Below, piece by piece: positions 1 through 8,607 of a stretch of 64,000 bases of DNA (position 1 is its first letter; each line of letters starts with the position of its first letter). The stretch is from NCBI RefSeq assembly GCF_004357995.1, contig NZ_SMTK01000003.1, positions 434,001 to 498,000 on the forward strand. Direction: 5' to 3'. A program made the translations under genes and the position numbers. The notes under the pieces were generated by a model that saw only the letters and a list, made by a program, of their open reading frames with translations, ran no database searches and had not been told where the DNA came from. Source of the DNA: Arthrobacter crusticola (GTDB lineage: Bacteria; Actinomycetota; Actinomycetes; Actinomycetales; Micrococcaceae).

Positions 1-49
1 CCCAGACCGCCTCAAGGACACCGGACACTACAAGCACGATCCACGCCAT
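1..49 (-). CDS. gdx: Small multidrug resistance (SMR) exporter, probable guanidinium exporter Gdx; only the N-terminus is in the window
   Basis: The gene starts at an ATG whose complement is at 47-49 and runs off the left edge, leaving 16 codons. They read MAWIVLVVSGVLEAVW, a typical first transmembrane helix of SMR transporters, with the family's essential membrane glutamate at position 13. A GGAGGAG ribosome binding site lies 6-7 bases before the start. A guanidine-III riboswitch sits directly upstream. SMR proteins under guanidine riboswitches are the Gdx (formerly SugE) subtype, which export guanidinium in exchange for protons. The SMR family call is firm despite the short length; the Gdx subtype rests on the riboswitch. 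Confidence 0.85.
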   Translation of the reverse strand, partial: MAWIVLVVSGVLEAVW

Positions 50-62
50 GACAGACTCCTCC

Positions 63-105
63 GGGCCGTCTTGTCGCACACCGGGTACGGCACCCATCGT
101 CCGGG
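63..105 (-). promoter_or_regulatory. Guanidine-III (mini-ykkC / ykkC-III) riboswitch
   Basis: Read on the minus strand, the leader contains CCGGACGA, then GCCGUACCCGG, then ACAAGACGGC. These are the conserved blocks of the guanidine-III class known from actinobacteria such as Thermobifida. The pairings are present: CCGG (104-101) can pair with CCGG (84-81), and GCCGU (91-87) with ACGGC (69-65). The aptamer ends directly against the GGAGGAG ribosome binding site of the SMR gene, which suggests that ligand binding exposes or hides that site (translational control). A likely -10 box (TAAATA on the minus strand, around 131-137) lies upstream. Confidence 0.87.
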
Positions 106-306
106 AACGCCCTGCTGGGCCGCTCCCTCCTATTTAGTCATGTCCGGGCCACAACCGCCAAGGCCCGCGGCGTCGCCGCCGGGGCCGGCCTGATCGTCGA
201 AGGTGTTTGGGCGCCGCGGGTGGCTCCCCCACCGGCACTCCAGTCTTGGGGCGCGGCCGGTGCCGCCCGCGGGCGCATGAGCGGATCCGGACCCGATCCT
301 TCAGCC
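106..306. other. Intergenic region upstream of the riboswitch; promoter side only
   Basis: I see no supported gene here. The minus strand carries an AT-rich TAAATAG stretch near 131-137 that would place a transcription start about 20 bases before the guanidine-III aptamer. Short open frames on the plus strand have no recognisable content. The right part is the 3' flank of the RidA-like gene. Confidence 0.4.
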
Positions 307-705
307 CTACTTCGTGAGGTCCACGTGGGCGGCGATCTCCACCAGCTGGTCGGGAAGGGCCAGGGCGGTCACTCCCCAGGCATTGCTGGCGGGCCGGTGG
401 TTCCCGAAATACTCCTTGTGGATCGGCCCGAAAGTGGCGAAGTTTTCGCGGAAGTCCCGCATGAAGATGTTCGTTTCGATGATCTGGTCGCGCCTGGCAT
501 TAAAGTGCGCCAGCACGCGGTCGATGTTCTCGAACGTCGCCCGGACCTGCGCCCCGAAGTCCCCGACGTGGAGGAAATTGCCCTCCGGATCGTGGGAGAG
601 CTGCCCGGATATCCTCAGGGTCGTCCCGACCCGCAGCCCCTGGCAGTACCCGACCGCGTCTTCCCAGGGGAGGCCGAAGTTGAAGACCGAATCCGTATTT
701 TCCAT
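307..705 (-). CDS. RidA (YjgF/YER057c/UK114) family protein
   Basis: A protein of about 132 residues starting MENTDSVFNFG, chosen because GGGA lies six bases before this ATG. An in-frame ATG at 717 is an alternative. Family features include GTTLRISGQLSHDPEGN, the central QVRATFENIDRVL helix, and a C-terminal NAWGVTALALPDQLVEIAAHVDL strand ending in the typical acidic/valine-rich stretch. RidA proteins are small cytosolic trimers; the archetype hydrolyses reactive enamines and imines from PLP enzymes, but many paralogues of this type (YjgH/Rid subgroups) have unknown substrates. It stands alone, on the same strand as the riboswitch-controlled exporter but separated from it by about 200 bases. 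Its precise reaction is not known. Confidence 0.85.
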   Translation of the reverse strand: MENTDSVFNFGLPWEDAVGYCQGLRVGTTLRISGQLSHDPEGNFLHVGDFGAQVRATFENIDRVLAHFNARRDQIIETNIFMRDFRENFATFGPIHKEYFGNHRPASNAWGVTALALPDQLVEIAAHVDLTK

Positions 706-870
706 CTCGTGTCCCATCTGATCGTGAAGGTCAATGGGCGCGCCGATGGGTTGCCTCCGTCGGCACCCCATCCGGTCTCGGACGGGAGGTCAGGCTCCGT
801 CCGATAACTTCACGATAGGCACGGCATCCGGGTCGGAGAAGGAATGTGACTCAGTTCGAGGAATGTGAAG

Positions 871-895
871 GCAGGGGCCCGGCCCGGGCCCCTGC
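871..895 (-). terminator. Strong GC hairpin downstream of the mscR operon
   Basis: A perfect inverted repeat (GCAGGGGCCCGG, one base, CCGGGCCCCTGC) sits 13 bases past the stop of the metallo-hydrolase gene. There is no clear T tract, as is common for actinobacterial terminators. Confidence 0.6.
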
Positions 896-908
896 GGTGG
901 GAGGTGCG

Positions 909-1586
909 TCAGTGCCCCCGGTCGATCCACTCCTGCAGGTGCGGGGCCTCCGCCCCGATGGTCGTTGAATCGCCGTGGCCGGTCAGCACCTCGGTGCCTT
1001 CCGGGAGGGTGAGCAGCCGGGTCCGGATCGACTCGATGATCGTGCCGAAGTCGCTGTAGGACCGCCCGGTGGCGCCCGGTCCGCCCGAGAAGAGCGTGTC
1101 TCCGGAGAAGACCACCCCGTCGGGTCCCAGGCCGGGGGCCCGGAAGCAGACCGACCCCGGGGAGTGTCCCGGCGTATGGATGGCGGTGAGTTCCACCCCG
1201 CCCACGGAAAACACGTTGCCGTCGGTGATCGCGGCGTCGGCGGCGGTGTCCGGGTGGACCTGCTCCCACAGCATCGTGTCGGCCGGGTGCAGGTGGACGG
1301 GCGCGCCCAGCCGCGCCGCAACGTCCCGGACGGCCCGGATGTGGTCGTCGTGGCCGTGGGTGAGCAGGACCGCCTTCACGGTGCGCCCGTCGACGGCGTC
1401 CACGACGGCCTGCGCGTCGTGGGCGGGGTCGATGACCACGCATTCCTTGTCATCACCGACGATCCACACGTTGTTGTCCACCTCCCACGTGCCGCCGTCG
1501 AGCGAGAAAGTTCCGGAGGTCACCAGGTGCTCGACGCGGACCCGGCCCGTGGCGTCGGTGCGCGGGGATGCCGCCCCGGCGCTCAC
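909..1586 (-). CDS. MBL-fold metallo-hydrolase paired with MscR (Rv2260-like)
   Basis: About 225 residues starting at a GTG that overlaps the TGA of mscR by four bases, so the two are translationally coupled. The metallo-beta-lactamase signature is clear: THGHDDH (zinc ligands), a downstream H in [10 protein letters not shown] in FSGDTLF, and H in LTGHGDST. In mycobacteria an equivalent gene (Rv2260) directly follows mscR. The glyoxalase-II-like fold and the coupling suggest it hydrolyses the S-formyl-mycothiol made by MscR to formate and mycothiol; that reaction is inference. It acts in the cytosol, with no signal peptide or membrane segment. Confidence 0.88.
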   Translation of the reverse strand: MSAGAASPRTDATGRVRVEHLVTSGTFSLDGGTWEVDNNVWIVGDDKECVVIDPAHDAQAVVDAVDGRTVKAVLLTHGHDDHIRAVRDVAARLGAPVHLHPADTMLWEQVHPDTAADAAITDGNVFSVGGVELTAIHTPGHSPGSVCFRAPGLGPDGVVFSGDTLFSGGPGATGRSYSDFGTIIESIRTRLLTLPEGTEVLTGHGDSTTIGAEAPHLQEWIDRGH

Positions 1587-2725
1587 CGGGCGGCTTCCGT
1601 CCGGGCCGCGGCAGCGGAGGCAGCCCGGCTGTCGGTGATTTCCACGACGGAGCGGAGCACCTTGCCGGCCTTCATCTTCTCGAAGGCGGGCTCCACGTCG
1701 CCGAGTCCGATCCGCTCCGAGACGAAGCCGTCGAGGTCCAGCCGGCCCAGCCGGTACTGGTCCACGAGCATGGGCAGGTCCCGGGAGGGCAGGGTGTCGC
1801 CGTACCAGGCCGACTTGATCGCGCCGCCGCGGCCGAAGACCTGGTCGAGCGGAATCTCCCAGGTGGTGCCGGGGGCGGGGACGCCCACGAGGACCAGCCT
1901 CCCGGCGAGGTCGCGCGCCTCGAAGGCCTGCCGGAAGGTCGCGGCGATCCCGACGGCGTCGATCACGACGTCGGCGCCGAAGCCGCCGGTGAGCTCCTGG
2001 ATCGCCTCGACCGGGTCCTGTTCCCTGGAGTTCACGGTGTGCGTGGCGCCAAAGGATCGGGCGGTGGCGAGCTTGTCCTCGTCGAGGTCCACGGCGATGA
2101 TCGTCGTGGCGCCGGCCAGCTGCGCCCCGGCGACGGCGGCGGTGCCGACCCCGCCGCAGCCGATGACGGCCACGGACTCGCCGCGCTGCACTGCGCCGGT
2201 ATTGAGAACCGCGCCGATGCCGGCCATCACGCCGCAGCCGAGCAGGCCCACGGCCGCGTACTGGTGCTCCTCGAGGTCGCCTTCGATCTTCGTGCACTGC
2301 CCCGCGGCGACGAGGGTCTTTTCCGCGAACGCGCCGATGCCCAGGGCGGGGGAGAGTTCGGTGCCGTCGAGCAGGGTCATCTTCTGTGTGGCGTTATGGG
2401 TGTTGAAGCAGTACCAGGGCTGGCCCTTGCGGCAGGCCCGGCACTGCCCGCACACGGCACGCCAGTTCAGGATTACCCGATCCCCGGGGGCCACCTCGGT
2501 GACGCCCTCGCCGACCGCGGAGACGACGCCGGTGGCTTCGTGCCCGAGCAGGTAGGGGAAATCGTCGCCCACCGCGCCGACCTGATAGTGGTGGTCCGTC
2601 TGGCAGACCCCGCAGGTGAGGACGTCGACCAGCGCCTCACCGGGCCCTGGATCGGGAACCAGGATGGTCTCAACGGTGGCGGGCTCGTTCTTGGCCCGGA
2701 CGACGACGGCTTGAACCTCGTGCAT
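1583..2725 (-). CDS. mscR: S-(hydroxymethyl)mycothiol dehydrogenase / nitrosomycothiol reductase MscR
   Basis: A 380-residue zinc-dependent medium-chain alcohol dehydrogenase. The N-terminal catalytic zinc site is seen in [11 protein letters not shown] and GHEATGVV. The structural zinc loop is [15 protein letters not shown]. The NAD-binding Rossmann glycine motif is GCGGVGTAA. Overall sequence and length match mycothiol-dependent formaldehyde dehydrogenase (AdhE2/FadH/MscR), which oxidises the formaldehyde-mycothiol adduct and reduces S-nitrosomycothiol. The start ATG is preceded by AAAGGG. It is first in a two-gene operon with the MBL hydrolase. Mycothiol use is itself a marker for actinobacteria. 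Confidence 0.93.
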   Translation of the reverse strand: MHEVQAVVVRAKNEPATVETILVPDPGPGEALVDVLTCGVCQTDHHYQVGAVGDDFPYLLGHEATGVVSAVGEGVTEVAPGDRVILNWRAVCGQCRACRKGQPWYCFNTHNATQKMTLLDGTELSPALGIGAFAEKTLVAAGQCTKIEGDLEEHQYAAVGLLGCGVMAGIGAVLNTGAVQRGESVAVIGCGGVGTAAVAGAQLAGATTIIAVDLDEDKLATARSFGATHTVNSREQDPVEAIQELTGGFGADVVIDAVGIAATFRQAFEARDLAGRLVLVGVPAPGTTWEIPLDQVFGRGGAIKSAWYGDTLPSRDLPMLVDQYRLGRLDLDGFVSERIGLGDVEPAFEKMKAGKVLRSVVEITDSRAASAAAARTEAAR

Positions 2726-2932
2726 GGAAATCCCTTTCGGCTGGGGGAAGAGCCCACCGGGCCCGCGGTGCCATTCCCCGTGGGGAACTTGTCTCCTCCA
2801 CACTACTGAAGACCAGCGGACTCAAGCAGAATCTCGGCTCCAGGACCTGAGGAGTCTTGACGTCTCGCCCTCTTGACGCCCCCGGGTCGCGGTCCGACGA
2901 TTGAAGCCAGACGGCGCGGCGTCGGAAAGATC

Positions 2933-5900
2933 ATGGAGCACGATTTCGGGACTGGTCAGGTGAGGGAGCACCCGCACGATGACGGCCGCGTGGCTTACCG
3001 GTTGCTCGGACCGCTGACGGTGACAGTTCGGGGGCGGCTGCTCCCCCTCGGGGGCCTCCGCCGCCGGGCCGTATTGGCGCTCCTGCTCGTCGCCCGGGGG
3101 GCATCCGTGGGCGAGGACGCGATCATCGACGCCGTCTGGGGGGATAATCCGCCGAGGGATGTACGCAACGGTCTTCAAAGCCACATTTCAAGACTGCGTG
3201 CATCGTGGGTGCAGACGGCCCCTGATCTGGAATGCCCGGTGCTGCGCACCCCGGGCGGTTACCGCCTGGCGATGACAGACGTCGACGTCGACGTGGACGA
3301 GGTGACCTCCTCCGTGGCTGCCGCAGGACAATCGCTGGATTCCCGTCCGGCCTCCGCTGTCTCGTTGCTCCTCCACGCACTGGGTTGTTGGCGCGGACGG
3401 CCGCTTCAGGAGTTCGCCGGTCTGCCCGGCTGGCCGGATTCCGCGCTGGCCGCAGAGCAGCTGCAGCTTGATGAACTGCACCGGAGGATCACCGAGGATT
3501 TGGTCGAAGCCCGCCTGGCGGCAGGGCTGTATGCCGAGGTGCTGCCGGACCTGCGGCGGATGACGGCGCAGGACGTTCTGAGCGAGAGGCCGCACCGCCT
3601 GCTGGCCCTGGCGTTGTACCGCAGCGGGAAACCCTCCGAGGCGCTGAATACGCTCCGCGGATACCGGGCGCGCCTGGCTGAGGAGGCCGGACTCGATCCG
3701 TCGGCGGAGCTCGGCGCACTGGAAGCCAAAATCCTTGCGCAGCACCCCGCTCTGGAACCGCAGCGCGGTGGGTTTACCGCCAATGCCCCGCGGGCTCCGC
3801 TGGCCTGGCTGCGCCCTCCGGCCCCCCTGCTCGGCCGGGACGCGGATTTGCAGCGGGTGCGGGACGCCATGGCCGTGTCACCGCTGGTGACGGTGACCGG
3901 CACGGGAGGGGTGGGGAAGACGCGGTTGGCCATGGAAGTTGTCTCCGCTCTGGCACGGGAAACCGATGCGTCCCCCGTGGTGGTGCTAGAGCTTGCGTCC
4001 CTGCGCCCTGGTGACAGCATTGACCCGGTTCTTGCCGGCATGCTCGGCGTTCGTCCGGGCCCGGAGGAGCCGCTCGGGGAAGTCCTCGTGGATTACCTGA
4101 GGACCCGGCGGCTGGTCCTGGTGCTCGACAACTGTGAGCACCTGCTCGTCGAGGTCGCGGACCTCCTCGAGCGGGTTCTCAGTGATGGCCCTGCCCTGAC
4201 GGTGCTGGCCACCAGCCGGGAGCGGCTTGGGCTCCGGGCCGAACAGGTGGTTCCGCTGGGACCGCTTTCCACCCACAACGGAGCACAGGATTTCACGGAG
4301 GCGCCGGCCCAGGGGCATCGATCGGTGGCAACGCGGCTTTTCGAACAAAGCGCGCGGCGGGTCCAGGACGACTTCACGCTTGACGAGCGGACCCTTCCCG
4401 CCGTCGATGAGTTGTGCCGCCGCCTCGACGGCCTTCCCCTGGCGATCGAACTCGCCGCCGGTCAGGTGCGGACCCTCGGTGTGATGGGCCTGCGGGATCG
4501 GCTCGACGACCGGCTGGATCTGCTGTCCCTCCCGCGGCAGTCGTCCCTGCGGACCGTCATCGACAGGTCCTACGCGCTGCTCACAGCTCCGGAAAGAGCC
4601 ATGTTCGCCGGACTGTCGGTATTTGACGGTGGGTTTACCCTCGAGGCCGCCGAGCGGGTCGCCGGCGGGGCCTTGACCGGAAGCTCGACGGTTAAGGCCC
4701 TCACCCGTCTGGTCGAGGCGTCCATGGTCTCGGTCCGCCAGGACAGGAGTGGACGCCTCCGTTACTCGTTGCTCGAGACCCTCCGCGCCTACGCCGCGGA
4801 ACGGCTCGCGGCTGACACGGCGGCCGGCAGTGCGGTGCTCTCGCACACCGCCTGGGTCGTGGACCTCGTGGAAGAAGCCGAGGGTGCTCTTGAGGGACCC
4901 GATGAGGCGCAGTGGGTCGGAATCCTGGAAGCCGAGCTGCCCAATATCCGCACTGCGTGGCACGGATGTATCAGCCGGTCCGACCTCACGGCGGCCGCGA
5001 GGATCACGGTCGCCCTCGCGAACTACGCGCAGATCCACGAACAGTCCGAACTGTGGCCTTGGGCGCGGGCCCTGGGGGTCCATCCCGCCCTGGCAGGACA
5101 TCCCCTTTCCGCAGCTGTCCAGAGCGCGGCCGCGCAGGCCGCCTGCCTGCAGGGTGATCTCGATGAAGCGGAGCGGCTCCTGGCCGCAGCGCAGCAGACC
5201 CTTAAGGCGCACCCGCACGTCTCACAACGGGCATGGTCGTGCGCGGCGTCGGCGAACATCGTGGCGATCTTCAGGGGCTCCTACCTCGAGGCGGAAAGGC
5301 TGGCCCGCGAAGCCTACGATGCGCCGTCAGTATCCCCGTTATGGCGGGTCATCCTGCTGGCGGACATCGCCCTGTCCCGGCTTTACCGCGGTGACATCGA
5401 AGGAGCGCGGGAGGCGGTGGCTCCCTGCGCCCGCCGGGCCGCCGACGTCGGTTGCCCTGCGGGCCGGTCCTTCGCGGCCTTTGTTGACGGTGAGGTGGCA
5501 CTCGTTGACGACCCGGACCGGGCGGCGGCCGCCCTGGAGCAGGCCGTGGTGATCGCCCGGTCCGTCAAGGCGGGTTACGTGGAGGGCGTGGCCATGGTCT
5601 CCCTCCTATCGGGCGCCATGCGGAGGCGGGATTACCAACGAGCCGTGGACGCGTTTCCGGCCGTCATCGAGCATTGGCAGCGCTCGGGTATGTGGGTGCA
5701 ACAGTGGACCACCCTGCGCCTGCTGGCTGAGTTTCTCGCCGACCTCGATCAGCCCCGGCCCGCCGTCGTCCTGCTCTCCGCAGCCGATTCCGCGGCCGAA
5801 GCGTCGGTGGTTGGAGGCCCCGAGGCCGGCCGGGCCAAGGAGCGCTGGGAGCGGCTGGTCCGCCGTCTCGGCCCTGAGGACACCGCGCGCTGTGTGGCCA

Positions 5901-6004
5901 TGGGCTCGTCCATGGCCCGGTCGGATGTAATTGTCTATGCGCTTGGCATCGCCCTGCCCCGCGCACGCCAGGCGGCCGGGATCACGGTTGCCGCCCGCCC
6001 CTGA
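2933..6004 (+). CDS. SARP/AfsR-type regulator: winged helix + BTAD + NTPase + TPR-like C-terminus
   Basis: A 1,023-residue regulator starting at ATG 2933 with GGAAAG upstream; a TTG at 2873 would add 20 residues. Residues 20-115 form an OmpR-type winged helix (YRLLGPLTV to GGYRLAM). Residues 120-270 form the bacterial transcriptional activation domain. An AAA/NB-ARC-like NTPase follows, with Walker A GTGGVGKT near 323-330, Walker B LVLVLDN near 394-400 and a sensor-like ATSRERLG. The rest is helical repeats resembling TPRs, with no C-terminal LuxR helix-turn-helix. Such proteins activate nearby genes in response to unknown cues. It is divergent from mscR and followed, 158 bases on, by a methyltransferase gene, so either flank could be its target. 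Confidence 0.9.
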   Translation: MEHDFGTGQVREHPHDDGRVAYRLLGPLTVTVRGRLLPLGGLRRRAVLALLLVARGASVGEDAIIDAVWGDNPPRDVRNGLQSHISRLRASWVQTAPDLECPVLRTPGGYRLAMTDVDVDVDEVTSSVAAAGQSLDSRPASAVSLLLHALGCWRGRPLQEFAGLPGWPDSALAAEQLQLDELHRRITEDLVEARLAAGLYAEVLPDLRRMTAQDVLSERPHRLLALALYRSGKPSEALNTLRGYRARLAEEAGLDPSAELGALEAKILAQHPALEPQRGGFTANAPRAPLAWLRPPAPLLGRDADLQRVRDAMAVSPLVTVTGTGGVGKTRLAMEVVSALARETDASPVVVLELASLRPGDSIDPVLAGMLGVRPGPEEPLGEVLVDYLRTRRLVLVLDNCEHLLVEVADLLERVLSDGPALTVLATSRERLGLRAEQVVPLGPLSTHNGAQDFTEAPAQGHRSVATRLFEQSARRVQDDFTLDERTLPAVDELCRRLDGLPLAIELAAGQVRTLGVMGLRDRLDDRLDLLSLPRQSSLRTVIDRSYALLTAPERAMFAGLSVFDGGFTLEAAERVAGGALTGSSTVKALTRLVEASMVSVRQDRSGRLRYSLLETLRAYAAERLAADTAAGSAVLSHTAWVVDLVEEAEGALEGPDEAQWVGILEAELPNIRTAWHGCISRSDLTAAARITVALANYAQIHEQSELWPWARALGVHPALAGHPLSAAVQSAAAQAACLQGDLDEAERLLAAAQQTLKAHPHVSQRAWSCAASANIVAIFRGSYLEAERLAREAYDAPSVSPLWRVILLADIALSRLYRGDIEGAREAVAPCARRAADVGCPAGRSFAAFVDGEVALVDDPDRAAAALEQAVVIARSVKAGYVEGVAMVSLLSGAMRRRDYQRAVDAFPAVIEHWQRSGMWVQQWTTLRLLAEFLADLDQPRPAVVLLSAADSAAEASVVGGPEAGRAKERWERLVRRLGPEDTARCVAMGSSMARSDVIVYALGIALPRARQAAGITVAARP

Positions 6005-6162
6005 GGCGCTCGCACCGGGGGCCCGGCACCACCACAACTATCGTTCGGCGGCTCCTTAGGGCGAGGCACCGGAATGTCAGCGACCTGTGCGCGGTCTGCA
6101 AGCGCCCCCTGGGAACGTGGTCACACCACCAAAACGGTGGCCCATTCCAACGGAGGAGAGCC

Positions 6163-7215
6163 ATGCAGATCAATGAAACGGAACTGACAGCCCTGACCAC
6201 TCAGCTGGCCACCGAGCTCATCGGCGCGTGGGGGGTCGTTTCGATCCACCTTGGTGTGCGCCACGGGCTCTACCGGGCCCTTTTCACCGGTCCGGCGAGC
6301 CCGGGCGAGCTGGCCCAGCGGACCGGCACCAACGAGCGGCTGGTCCGGGAGTGGCTGATCGGCCAGTCCCTCGGCGGGTACATCACCGAGAACGCCGACG
6401 GACGCTACCGCCTGTCCCCAGAACAGGCAATGGTCCTCGCCGTGGACGATTCTCCCGCCTACCTGGGCGGCCTCACCGAGGTCTTGACCGCGACCGTCCA
6501 GGGGCAGCAACGCATCGACGCCGCGTTCAGCTCCAACGGTGCCCTGGCCTGGGGAGACCAAAACCCGGGACTGTTCGACGGCTTCGACCGCTCCTTTGGC
6601 CCGGTATACCGTGCGTGTCTCTTCAGCCAGTGGCTTCCGGCGCTGTCGGGAGTCGAATCCAAACTGACCGCCGGTGCCCGGGTGGCTGATATCGGTGCCG
6701 GGCACGCGACGGCGATCACACTCATGGCAGCCGAGTACCCGGCCTCGCGGTTCGTCGCCGTCGACCTGCACCAGGGTTCCCTTGATGCAGCCGCCAAGAA
6801 GGCGGCGGCGGAAGGAGTGGCGGACCGGATCCGGATGGAGAACGCCTCCGGAGCCGAGTACGGGGGAGGACCCTATGACCTGATCACGTTCTTCGATTCC
6901 CTGCACGACATGGGGGACCCGGAACAGGTGATCGCGCACGCTGCCCGGCAGGTGGCCGAGGACGGCTCCGTCATGATCGTTGAACCGATGACCGCCGAGG
7001 GACCCGACGACGCGGCGGGACTGTTCGCCGCGAGGCTGTTCTACCCCAGCTCGGCGATGCTCTGCACCCCTTCGGCTCTGGCCGGCGGCACGACGGCCCT
7101 CGGGAACCAGGTCCCGGACGAAACGTGGGCGCGCCTGTTCCACCGCAACGGGTTCACATCCTTCCGGCGCGTGGCGCAGACGCCCTTCAACCGCGTCTTC
7201 GAAGCACGCCGCTGA
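6163..7215 (+). CDS. Class I SAM-dependent methyltransferase with N-terminal winged-helix dimerisation domain (Rv2258c-like)
   Basis: 350 residues with a GGAGGAG site before ATG 6163. The first 100 residues form a winged-helix-like dimerisation domain (TGTNERLVREWLIGQSLGGY, then a YRLSPEQ wing), as in O-methyltransferase-type and Rv2258c-type enzymes. The Rossmann motif I is VADIGAGHATAI near residue 174, and the acidic end of the second strand is VAVDLHQGSL. In Mycobacterium tuberculosis Rv2258c lies beside mscR (Rv2259) and Rv2260, so conserved neighbourhood links it to the mycothiol/formaldehyde genes even though a large regulator gene now separates them. The substrate is unknown. A short inverted repeat (CCACC at 6126-6130, GGTGG at 6136-6140) precedes the ribosome site. 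Confidence 0.85.
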   Translation: MQINETELTALTTQLATELIGAWGVVSIHLGVRHGLYRALFTGPASPGELAQRTGTNERLVREWLIGQSLGGYITENADGRYRLSPEQAMVLAVDDSPAYLGGLTEVLTATVQGQQRIDAAFSSNGALAWGDQNPGLFDGFDRSFGPVYRACLFSQWLPALSGVESKLTAGARVADIGAGHATAITLMAAEYPASRFVAVDLHQGSLDAAAKKAAAEGVADRIRMENASGAEYGGGPYDLITFFDSLHDMGDPEQVIAHAARQVAEDGSVMIVEPMTAEGPDDAAGLFAARLFYPSSAMLCTPSALAGGTTALGNQVPDETWARLFHRNGFTSFRRVAQTPFNRVFEARR

Positions 7216-7226
7216 CGTCCGAAGGA

Positions 7227-7275
7227 ATCCGCGCCCCCTGATTGCTGCCGCCGGCGGCCGTCAGGGGGCGCGGAT
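7227..7275 (+). terminator. Terminator hairpin after the methyltransferase gene
   Basis: A perfect 15-base stem (7227-7241 with 7261-7275, built on CCGCGCCCCCTGA) encloses a 19-base loop that itself contains the short palindrome CCGCCGGCGG. It lies 11 bases after the methyltransferase stop. The remaining 230 bases up to 7508 hold no supported gene, only an AT-richer promoter-like stretch near 7320-7400. Confidence 0.75.
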
Positions 7276-7507
7276 CAGCACCACCCAGGACGACACCTAT
7301 CCCTGATCGCAGCCGCGCACTTTACAAAGCAGGCCGCATTTCGGCTAGGGGACATCGAAAAAGTGGCTCGTAGTGAAAACAAGGCGGGAAACCGGTGAAT
7401 CGCGGTGTTAGCGTCCTCCCAGAACGTGTGCTCAGGCAACATGTTCACCACGGCGGTCCCCATCACGGAGCTCCGCCCGGCTGGGACATTTTCACTAAGG
7501 AGAACCC

Positions 7508-8095
7508 TTGAATTCCACCACCCCTACCCGGAGGATGCGGCGCGCGATGGCGCTCGCCGTCACCGGCGCCGTCGTTCTCGCCCCCGTGAGTGCGTAGGCC
7601 GCCCCTTCCACCGGCTCGGTCTCCCCGTCAACCACCTCCTCACCCGGCGCCGACGGCGCACCCCCCAGGTCCGACGACCGCTCCAACCCGGTGGCCGACG
7701 CCCGCCGCAACCGCAACCAGAAGGCGGTGGAGAAGGTCATCTCCGGCGAGGCCAAGGTCGAGGACCGCAACGGCCTCGCCCTGCCCGTCGACGCCCACCC
7801 GAAGCCGCTGACGTGGTCCGACGGAACGGTGGTGCGCAACCGCGTCCAGAGCTATGACGCCACCTTCGGCCGTCAGGCCACCGATCCGCTCAGCCTTCAC
7901 CGCGAGCAGGCAACCGGCATGACGACGCTCACCGCGCCGTCGCAGCCGGGCATCACCGTCTTCAATGACACCAACCCCAATGCCTACTACGACCCGGCGA
8001 ACCCGCAGGGCTCCGTCATCGTGGCCGGCACGGGCACCCGGATCGAAGTCGTCCAATCGAACCGGAACGGAATGCTCACCCTCCAGGTGCGCTGA
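7508..8095 (+). pseudogene. Secreted protein gene interrupted by an in-frame TAG at the signal-peptide cleavage site
   Basis: A TTG start at 7508 follows a good AAGGAG site. The first 29 codons give a textbook signal peptide: basic RRMRRAM, then a hydrophobic core ending VLAPVSA. Codon 30 (7595-7597) is TAG, and the same frame then continues as AAPSTGSVSPSTTSS for another 165 codons to a stop at 8095. The expected mature start would be VSA-x-AAP, so a single change such as CAG to TAG explains the break. The mature part is Ser/Thr/Pro-rich and then folded-looking (KAVEKVISGEAKVEDRNG, with a C-terminal TRIEVVQSNRNGMLTLQV). I do not recognise the family. A downstream GTG at 7691 could yield a signal-less fragment. 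A sequencing error cannot be excluded. Confidence 0.7.
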
Positions 8096-8110
8096 TCCGG
8101 CGGGCACAAC

Positions 8111-8142
8111 GAAGGAGCCGGGAGGATTCTCCCGGCTCCTTC
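8111..8142. terminator. Bidirectional terminator between convergent genes
   Basis: A perfect 14-base stem (8111-8124 with 8129-8142, core AAGGAGCCGGGAG) has a four-base loop. It lies 16 bases from each of the two converging genes, so it can serve both. Confidence 0.8.
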
Positions 8143-8157
8143 CGGGTCACCAGGCGG

Positions 8158-8415
8158 CTAGCTGAGCGGCCTGATGGCCACGAAATCCTCCCAGTGAAAG
8201 AGGTGGCGTCCCTTTCCCCCGTCCAGCTCCACCCAGAGCACACTGGCGTCCTCGACCAGCGCATCCACGACCCCGGGCATTGAATGACCGTTGGCGAGTT
8301 CGACGACGACGGCGTCCCCGGTGCTCAGCTCCTGCCAGCGGACCCGTGCGGCGGCGGCGCCGGTCACGGACGACCAGGCCTCGGGCCGGCCACGTTCGAT
8401 ACTCCTGGAAAGCAA
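8158..8415 (-). CDS. Small hypothetical protein (85 aa)
   Basis: The gene starts at a TTG with AAAGGGG five bases upstream. Codons are strongly G/C-ending, which supports this frame over an overlapping open frame in another phase. The sequence has a beta-rich look (WQELSTGDAVVVELANGHSMPGVVDALVEDASVLWVELDGGKGRHLFHWEDFVAIRP), like a small SH3-type barrel of the kind found in RNA/DNA-associated or adaptor proteins, but I do not recognise the family. It has no signal peptide or membrane segment. It shares a short divergent region with the DinB-family gene. Confidence 0.65.
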   Translation of the reverse strand: MLSRSIERGRPEAWSSVTGAAAARVRWQELSTGDAVVVELANGHSMPGVVDALVEDASVLWVELDGGKGRHLFHWEDFVAIRPLS

Positions 8416-8607
8416 TTCGGCCCCTTTCAACGGACATACGACGCAAACCCGTGCCAGCCTGACAGGCGAAAATGAGCGTCTCCTGAGCCGCCGCTGGGAA
8501 TCTGCCCCGCCGCCAGGAGGCGCCGCGGCCTCCGGGTGTCCGCCCGCCGGTCCCGGCTCCGCTGCCGACTTTGCCCCCGCCCGTTCCGGCGCGTAGAGTT
8601 CCCGCGC

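Noticed and set aside
7275-7466. 63-residue minus-strand frame before the amber-interrupted gene
   Set aside because: There is no ribosome site, composition is not typical and it covers the likely promoter of the gene at 7508.
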